Below are positions 58,401 to 64,000 of a stretch of 64,000 nt of DNA, one piece after another (within the stretch, counting starts at the first letter, position 1; each line of letters opens with the position of its first letter). A model generated the notes under the pieces. It did not search any database. It was not told where the DNA came from and saw nothing but the letters and a program-made list of their open reading frames with translations. The stretch is from Eutreptiella sp. 'Long Island Sound 2002' (lineage: Eukaryota; Euglenozoa; Euglenophyceae; Eutreptiales; Eutreptiaceae). The DNA lies in assembly GCA_964036045.1 (NCBI GenBank), contig OZ038383.1:9750430-9814429 (forward strand), read 5' to 3'. Made by a program: the position numbers and the translations under genes.

Positions 58401-60993
58401 ATTCCACTTTGCAGTACTGGTCCACGATGTATTCTTCGTACAATTTTTGACTTCTTTGCAAATAATTTCCGGTGTACGATTCCGGACGTTGCATGAGGTA
58501 GAAGGCGGCAAAGTCTCGGGCTGTAACCGTCTGACGGCTTTTGGCCTTTGGGGCATTGCCTTGCTCTAGATTTTCGCATGCGCCGCGTTGACGCCGATAA
58601 GTGAAATTCAGGGGAATGTCAGTTGTCCAGCCTTGCTCACCGCGCGGAAAAAGGAGTACAAAGTGTAAAGGATCGTAGGCAGAGTTCAGGTCGGTGATAC
58701 GCTTGACCCCACCCCCATGCATGCGGACCGCAATGCTACGAGGAGCGGCGACATGACTGCCATCCGGAATGAATGCTGCAATGTCGCTGACACGGGGAAC
58801 ATTGTAGGTGCGTGGGTCAACGTTGGCATTGCACCGCAGCAAGATGGTCACGTTGGGGACCTCAAGTTCAGCCGCGTGTTGAAAAACCTGTACATAGGCG
58901 TTGTGTGTGTTCAGCATAGCTCCTAGTTGGCGGAGTAGATCCTCTCTCAATTCCGATGACAGTGGAAGTCCCTGCCATGCCTTCAGTTGATCTTCGGTTT
59001 CCAAAATGTACACCTGTGCAAACCGAGGTGGTTGATTTTCTCCCGGCGTCAGGGGACCCATGCGGTGATACACATTTCCAGACACCCGAAACTGGTGAGG
59101 GCCACCCGCCATTGGCCCTTTCGTGAACCGAATGTCGATATTTGCTTCAAGAGAGGCCATGGTGAAGGCTGAGTTGTACTTCCGAATGTTTTGCCAAAAA
59201 TGGCGTCTCTGTCCAGTTTGCTCGGTCAATAGGGTTTTGAGCGGTTCCGGTGGATCAAGCAGAATGGGAAGTTTCACTTGTCCGCCACGGCAACAAATGG
59301 TAGGTCGCTCTGCACTCCAACGTAAAGCATGACAATGTTCACACTCCACTTCCATGTTGTCAAGGACGTGGCGCTTGATGTGGGTAATATCCTCATCGGC
59401 CTTTGATCTAAACAAGCATTCGTGGCGCAACCTTTGCATTTCCAATGCATGAGCCCTTCGCGCTCGCCTTTGCTCATTGATGTTGTCTTTGTTCTGCGCG
59501 TACACCTCAGGATATCGCTCCCGTCTTTGCTCATTGATGTTGTCCTTGTTCTGCACGTACGCCTCCGGATATCGCTCCCGTCTTTGCTCATTGATGTTGT
59601 CCTTTGCCTCTGGATATCGCTCCCGTCCTTGCTCATTGATGTTGTCCTTTGCCTCTGGATATCGCTCTCGTCTTTGCTCATTGATGTTGTCCTTGTCCGC
59701 CTCTTGATATCGCTGCCGTCTTTCCTCATTGATGTTGTCCTTGTCCGCCTCTTGATATCGCTCCCGTCTTTGCTCATTGATGTTGTCCTTGTTCTGCGCG
59801 TACGCCTCTTGATATCGCTCCCGTCTTTGCTCACTGATGTTGTCCTTGTCCGCCTCTTGATATCGCTCCCGTCTGTGCTCATTGATGTTGTCCTTGTCCG
59901 CCTCTTGATATCGCTGCCGTCTGTGCTCATTGATGTTGTCCTTGTCCGCCTCTTGATATCGCTGCCGTCTTTGCTCATTGATGTTGTCCTTGTTTGCCTC
60001 TTGATATCGCTCCCGTCTTCGCGCATTGATGCTGTCCTTCTTTTGCGCGTACAGTTGTTTATATCGTTCTCGTCTTTGCTTATTGAGTTCGTCCCTGACC
60101 TCTTGATATCGTTCGCGTCTTTGCTTATGGATTTCTTCCTTGCTTTGCGTGCATCGTGCCTGTTTTTCGGCGTGTTCATCATCGCTTCCCCCTGCATTTA
60201 GGTCCAAATGTGGTTCTCGTTGTCGCTTTTTTCGTGCTTCTACGCCATGCGTGTCCGCAGAAATGGGTTGTGCTATCACATTTGGAGATCCGAGTGCACC
60301 TGATAAACTGCTAGCGGGCTCACCAAAGGTGGGGTTCATATGTGGGTTCAACTCTAATTGGCTTGAGCCAGGCGGCGGAGTCCTCGCAAAGCTTTGGTGA
60401 GAAGATGGATCAAACCAAGGCTGGTTGGGAATGTTTTGTGGGGGCATTGGCAGATATGGTGGGAAGTATGGCTGAGCTTGGGATAGTAAAGCTGTTGGTG
60501 TGTAATTGACCGCTATGCGATGGACACTTGGAGACACAACGGCACTGGAACTTAGAGGCATCGTGAAGGACAATGACCCGGGCGTTGGGATTGGCCTCTC
60601 AAACTGTACATTTGGAGTGGATGTGTTACAGCTTGTTGCCACAAGCGGTGACGGCAATGGGCCAGGTTGAACGTTTGAAGTTTGTAAAGATGGAGGATTG
60701 GATGATATTGACGGCGAGGAAGCTTCATGCACGGCCGTAACTATCCCCGAATGCATCATTGCTGACATAAGATCCCTCCAAGCATAGTGGTCTTCTGCTT
60801 GCCAAAAGAAAAGACGACCCGTAATCCGCTTTTGAGTTGCATCCATCCAACGGTTGAAAATGGGATAATAGTGCATATTCAGTTGCACGAAAGCATGCAC
60901 TCTTTCCGCATCATGGTTGGATAATGTAGGCAACATGGCGCAACAAATGAACCTTGACAAAGAAGAAATGGAAACAACAATGGCAAGAACCAC
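55405..60993 (-). CDS. Helitron RepHel transposase, copy 2 (C terminus lost by frameshift)
   Basis: One frame of 1,862 codons. By residue: N-terminal Pro/Ser-rich region 1-270; about 15 charged tandem repeats 276-509; Cys/His cluster near 551; Helitron-like N domain following; HUH motif GLPHAHIL near 1001; two-tyrosine motif YLHEYIYKG near 1140; Walker A GGCGKT near 1491; VWDEAP near 1568. HUH His residues and the two tyrosines nick and rejoin single strands; the PIF1-type helicase unwinds. Close to 55,420 there is one extra A, so the protein ends AFRLDD. The last helicase motifs (TINRSQGQSFE to GFSRV) are left in another frame at 55206-55415. The missing motif VI region should abolish helicase activity. 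The start is the first ATG of the long frame, the same as in copy 1. Confidence 0.9.
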   Translation of the reverse strand: MVLAIVVSISSLSRFICCAMLPTLSNHDAERVHAFVQLNMHYYPIFNRWMDATQKRITGRLFFWQAEDHYAWRDLMSAMMHSGIVTAVHEASSPSISSNPPSLQTSNVQPGPLPSPLVATSCNTSTPNVQFERPIPTPGSLSFTMPLSSSAVVSPSVHRIAVNYTPTALLSQAQPYFPPYLPMPPQNIPNQPWFDPSSHQSFARTPPPGSSQLELNPHMNPTFGEPASSLSGALGSPNVIAQPISADTHGVEARKKRQREPHLDLNAGGSDDEHAEKQARCTQSKEEIHKQRRERYQEVRDELNKQRRERYKQLYAQKKDSINARRRERYQEANKDNINEQRRQRYQEADKDNINEHRRQRYQEADKDNINEHRRERYQEADKDNISEQRRERYQEAYAQNKDNINEQRRERYQEADKDNINEERRQRYQEADKDNINEQRRERYPEAKDNINEQGRERYPEAKDNINEQRRERYPEAYVQNKDNINEQRRERYPEVYAQNKDNINEQRRARRAHALEMQRLRHECLFRSKADEDITHIKRHVLDNMEVECEHCHALRWSAERPTICCRGGQVKLPILLDPPEPLKTLLTEQTGQRRHFWQNIRKYNSAFTMASLEANIDIRFTKGPMAGGPHQFRVSGNVYHRMGPLTPGENQPPRFAQVYILETEDQLKAWQGLPLSSELREDLLRQLGAMLNTHNAYVQVFQHAAELEVPNVTILLRCNANVDPRTYNVPRVSDIAAFIPDGSHVAAPRSIAVRMHGGGVKRITDLNSAYDPLHFVLLFPRGEQGWTTDIPLNFTYRRQRGACENLEQGNAPKAKSRQTVTARDFAAFYLMQRPESYTGNYLQRSQKLYEEYIVDQYCKVESQRLQYVSQNQSKLRTHLYSGVEDATKKGDRDASSVGKRVILPSSFGGSPRALHAAFQDGIAICSKRGKADLFITMTANPNWPEVEAALLPGQKPNDRPDLITRVFKLKLQSLLEDLLKDGCLGRTVGHMYVIEFQKRGLPHAHILVIFAAGYKLLTPDDYDSVICAEIPDEDEDPELYEIIAKCYMHGPCGSLDPNCACMKDGHCKNRYPKEFQDVTTNSENGYPLYRRRNNGRTITCRGHELDNRWVVPHVRALARKYACHINVEYCASLAAIKYLHEYIYKGFDRGDATLRDDQVNEVVEFVEGRYICTSEGVWRLLAFDLHEQFPAVLRLPVHLENQQHVRWHDQQHLTDIVGDGPPDTPLTAWLKSNAKPDHAFGKHLLYTDYAERFTYDAKTKQWKIRKRGLNTVIGRMYFVLPNAGEVYFLRLLLHHVAGATSFQDLRTVNGSLCATFQEACVRRGLLEDDTEWEQCLNEAKMYYKSGRLRLLFCTILEYNSPKDPYKLWLKYEEEFISDIRWNWQRTHPGAQNEPTHAEIVNEALLRVEGMLQKQGLSLRSFPSMPFPVPSAMSHKPGGHDEGYDVAHLRRVVEDGVRTLTEQQRNIYDQVTASTHLDNNDAKCFFILSCGGCGKTYVNNLMLAYVRSQGRRAIAVASSGIASLLLDDGSTAHSAFGISPQKGGTSSIPVESKRAAELHESQLIVWDEAPMADNDCFRVLDELLKDIMGANDEALRLVPFGGKTVVMTGDWRQILPVVPRGSRAAVIAATLKKSYLWPYFKTLELTTNIRVRGTSQVDDDETREFARWLLSVGEDTIDNPLPIPEDMLIRSDDPWPLVNHVFPTMSKKEFMSGCILAPRNQETNTINEAALQSLPGEEFLYISADYFGADCQEDAATYPPELLNKLGPPGMARHELKLKVGAPVILLRNLNRTEGLMNGTRLLVTKCLDFNIQAEIVSGSRKGNVVLIPRINLTCGDSEMLSIRFIRRQFPIKLAFRLDD
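59465..60165 (-). repeat. Tandem repeat inside RepHel copy 2
   Basis: The same number and order of charged repeats as copy 1, with isolated substitutions (for example EQGRERY instead of EQRRERY). Confidence 0.85.
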
Positions 60994-63204
60994 AACTGGT
61001 CAATGGATTGCAAACTGGTCATTTTACCTTACAAACTGGCAATTGGAAGTTGCGCGTCATGCCCGACTTACAGGAGGTTTCCATCTCGTGTTCACCCCTA
61101 CCACCAAAAGGCGGAGGTAACTTCCACGTGATTTCCCAACCCTCCAAGCGGTTCGGCTCTTACCCACGAAGGGCAGCCCCGATCAAAGGGCACATGACAA
61201 CCCACCTTGGCGGAAGGATCACCGATTTCCAGGATGGGCTGCCCATGGAAATCGGAGTTGGGCCGAAGCCACACTCGACCATCCAAGGCCGCAGTACGTA
61301 GTACGCAGTACGTAGCCACGTAATTGCTCTGTTGTATTCAGAATGTCACCAACCTCCATTTTGCAATCCTCAACCTACCCCCAGCCGAGTGTCGTCTTCA
61401 AGAGACCGCATGCCAGTGGCTATAATGGTTGGTGATGTGGAACATTGGTGATCTATAACCCTTTGACCTTGTGCTGATATAAAAGCAGTTTTCCAAACTT
61501 CACCAAAAAAAAAAGCAATGGTCACCGGTAAAAAAACTGATGAAGACAATTTGTCAAATTTGCTCTCTTTGGGGTCCAACATCGCATGTGCTTGGGACAG
61601 CTTTTTTTTTTCCATGGTACTGCTGTTTTCCACCCAACAGACCAGCCTGCAAACTGCAAAACCATTGTCTGCATACACAGACTGACCACAGACAGCAACA
61701 ACAGAAAATCAAATCCGACATCAATTCCGCTGCTGTTCTGTGTGAGCATGAATGTCCCTACTGAACCTTCAAAACATAAGAATACATGACGAAATTGCAG
61801 TCATTTAACCAAAATGATGGAATGGCAGATTCAATGACAAAGAGAACCATTTCAATGAAAACCATGGTGGCCAGGATTGTGCAGTCACACCCACTTCTGC
61901 TGCAGCATGAATGCGTTTAATAGAGCCCATATCTCAAACCACCAACTTGCACTTGAATTGAAATAGGACCAAGGGACCGGACACCCAGACCCACTTCTGC
62001 TGCAACATGAATGTGTTTAACAAGCACCATATCCCAAACCACCAACTTGCACTTGAATTGAGAAAAGAGCTCTCACTGGATAGGGCGTACCCCACCTCAC
62101 AAACGCAATCTCAGGCAATGCAGTCACGATGGCCAGCTTCGACCAAGCACATCAACAGATCTATCCTGCTTAGCAAGCACAAGACTTTGTGACCAAGGGC
62201 GTACGTGAACATCAGGCACATACTTATGATAGGGAATGCGCTTCTACACAAATGATGTGAATTGTGGGTGTGTGGATGCGGGGGTGTGTCCTTCTCTTGC
62301 AGGGTAGCTATCTTCTCTAACCAGCAGCCCTCATTGGGACACATGTAAGTAACCACTTCCACACAAAAACATTTCAACTCAAAAACTCCAATTATGCACT
62401 ACTTACGTATTTGGGTTGTGCACCTTGCTTTTCCTCCCGTACCAACTATTTGCAGAAACAAATTGACACCCCCAACTCATGATTGTTGCTTGTTCGTATA
62501 CCCCTCCCTCCCTTTGAGTAGTGGTGTGAATCTTAATCTATTTCAATCCTGTCACCGAGGTGGTGTTGTAAATAAGTAGTCAGTTTCAGTTTTTTGCGCC
62601 AGTCCAATGGGTTTGCATGTCATAGTTTGTGTGTGGCTTGCTGTTTTTGCATGCTATTTTTTCTGGTTTTGTTTGATTGCAACAGTGAGGGGATCACAGA
62701 ATTTCAGCGCGTCACTTACCGCTCTGCACCTATCAAGGTAAATAGCCCTGAGTAGCCGGGGCTGGAGGAGCGCTGGCCATTCCATCCACTGTCCATCCCA
62801 CAGAGTGGGGAATCTACCCATACAGGCCGTCAGGACAGCTTCAGGGTGGCGGGCAAAGCCGGGCAACTCCAGACACCCAGGTCAACCCCAGGTCTGACCT
62901 ACCCTTCAGGGTGCTGCAGCCCATGGTGTACATGAAATCCATGTTGCACTTGCGCATCGCTCAAACATCCATCAACTGCGGGCACTCCACACCCTGGATT
63001 GCAAAAGCCCACATAACACAGGATCTAAACTACAGAGCAGCAGGCAATTTGCATTGGGCAGATTTTAATGAAAACGTACAAAGCACACATTCACATTTGA
63101 ATCCCACAACGACTGTCCTGGCCATTGATAAATCAGATCCAATTACATAGTTCATGTGCCATGATGGCCACGACTGCAAGAACCAAATAGACTTCCTTTT
63201 ACGC
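60994..63204. other. Region between RepHel copy 2 and acidic-tail exon
   Basis: Corresponds to 47870-50080, including the 100-bp-period direct repeat. No gene can be supported. Confidence 0.4.
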
Positions 63205-63508
63205 CTAAGCCTCCCCATTTTCAGCCGCAGCGTCCGTCATCTCCGTGTCGGGTTCTGCGGCTGGAGCCTCCTCAGCAGCAGCCTCTTCAGCAACAGCCTC
63301 TTCCTCGGTGGCAGGGGCAGCCTCTTCCTCAGCAGCACCCTCTTCTGCTGGCCCGTCCTCTTTGGTTTCCTCGCCGTCCTCTGCCATGGGTTCATCGTCC
63401 TCCTTCATCTCAGCAGGGGGCTCAGGTTTAGGTTCAGATGGCAAATCAATATGCTTTTCTTCAACCACTGTGTAACTGGCCAACCGACGGTAAAACAGTG
63501 GTGTGTTG
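63205..63508 (-). CDS. Terminal exon with Ala/Glu-rich acidic tail (copy 2)
   Basis: Same structure as 50081-50384, reading TPLFYRRLASYTVVEEKHID and the Ala/Glu tail. It differs by EDDEPMAE. Both copies keep an open frame, which supports coding function for at least one of them. Confidence 0.5.
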
Positions 63509-64000
63509 CTTCAGTCAGCTTGCACACCTGTGAAAGCAAACGATGCATCAACACAAAACGACAAATGATGCATGGGCAAAGCAATTGACCAGAACAAAAA
63601 CAGTAACAGACGCAAAATCGCACTTGCAGGGAGAGATTATCAATGGAACCCGTGAACGTATTTGAGGAAAACTTCGGCGTCCATTGATTGACAGGGGATT
63701 GTGTACTTCGAGGTTAGGCAACTCCATGCCCAACTGCGAGAGAAGGTTGAAAACGCACGGAAAACTTCAGGGTGATAGGTGCTGAATATCAGCAGTTGAG
63801 GTTCTACCTTTTAGGTGCCTGCAGGTCCAGGAAATCCTCAGACGAGAACGCACAAACGCATTGGCAACTGACCTGTTTCAACCAGCGGCGACACAAAAAG
63901 GGTGTAGAGGAACACCTGCACTGCACAGCAAACTGTCCACCTCGCGTTGCGTCAACTCCCCAAGAGCATGCAGAACGCCCTCAATAATATCACGTCGAAT
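63509..64000 (-). other. Possible upstream exons, copy 2 (cut by window end)
   Basis: Corresponds to 50385-50876. The stretch near 63,645-63,705 differs from copy 1 by a few bases. The exon with GELTQREVDS is cut by the window edge. No splice sites could be fixed. Confidence 0.3.

Larger units (their letters stand above)
54313..61316 (-). mobile_element. Autonomous Helitron, copy 2
   Basis: CTAG at 54313-54316 followed on the minus strand by T. In its terminal hairpin one side still reads TCCGCGCTT (plus strand) while the other reads GCGCGGG, so one pair is T-G, as though partly converted toward the H type. The 3' non-coding part (54317-55205) again has GGTTAGGGTTAGGG. The 5' limit is uncertain, as in copy 1. 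Confidence 0.8.
54313..64000. repeat. Tandem duplication, second copy (cut by window end)
   Basis: Repeats 41188-50876 at an offset of 13,124-13,125 bp with few substitutions. The window ends within the sequence that corresponds to the possible exon at 50,757-50,897. Confidence 0.92.

Overview
The window is eukaryotic nuclear DNA dominated by repeats. The small-subunit rRNA carries wording that I associate with Euglenozoa (GGAATGGCACCACAAG before the 3' major domain, and AACCTGCAGCAGGATCATT at the 3' end). It is long (2,226 nt), and the large-subunit region is strongly expanded, so a euglenozoan, possibly a euglenid, is the best guess. Two GT-AG introns can be read or suspected in a kinase gene fragment near 52.3 kb. 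No prokaryotic features are present.

Layout. 1-6,533: a minus-strand Ty3/gypsy-like LTR retrotransposon, with gag (1,008 codons), an in-frame UAG, then pol in the same frame running off the left edge (protease, Dam-like methyltransferase-like domain, reverse transcriptase, RNase H). 6,534-6,900: its leader or LTR remnant. About 6,900-13,450: an array in which a ~275-300 bp spacer (called S here) alternates with short non-autonomous Helitrons (called H here) made of a 3' hairpin plus CTAG end, 170-180 bp satellite monomers, and a TCTCTCGC-like 5' end.

13,453-39,334: ribosomal DNA arranged as a giant palindrome. The left arm is transcribed leftward (complete unit A and partial unit B); the right arm is transcribed rightward (partial C, complete D, partial E). 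The arms meet at a ~62 nt loop at 24,784-24,845. The arms differ: B has lost about 402 bp, the right arm has a decayed LINE fragment in its spacer, and unit D has lesions in conserved 18S and 28S sites. 39,335-41,187: more S-H array that starts inside a truncated 18S.

41,188-64,000: a 13.12 kb direct tandem duplication, the second copy cut by the window end. Each copy has an autonomous Helitron (minus-strand RepHel of about 1,930 codons: internal repeat domain, HUH Rep, PIF1-type helicase) followed by host sequence with exon-like stretches (acidic-tail protein, coiled coil, CAMK-type kinase C-lobe). Each RepHel copy is broken by one single-base frameshift at a different place, so the unbroken reading is only seen by comparing them.

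How the parts relate: the autonomous Helitrons share their 3' terminal hairpin with the H elements and could have mobilised them. S-H sequence sits at both rDNA borders and between the duplicated Helitron blocks, so it appears to be the recombinogenic material joining these segments.
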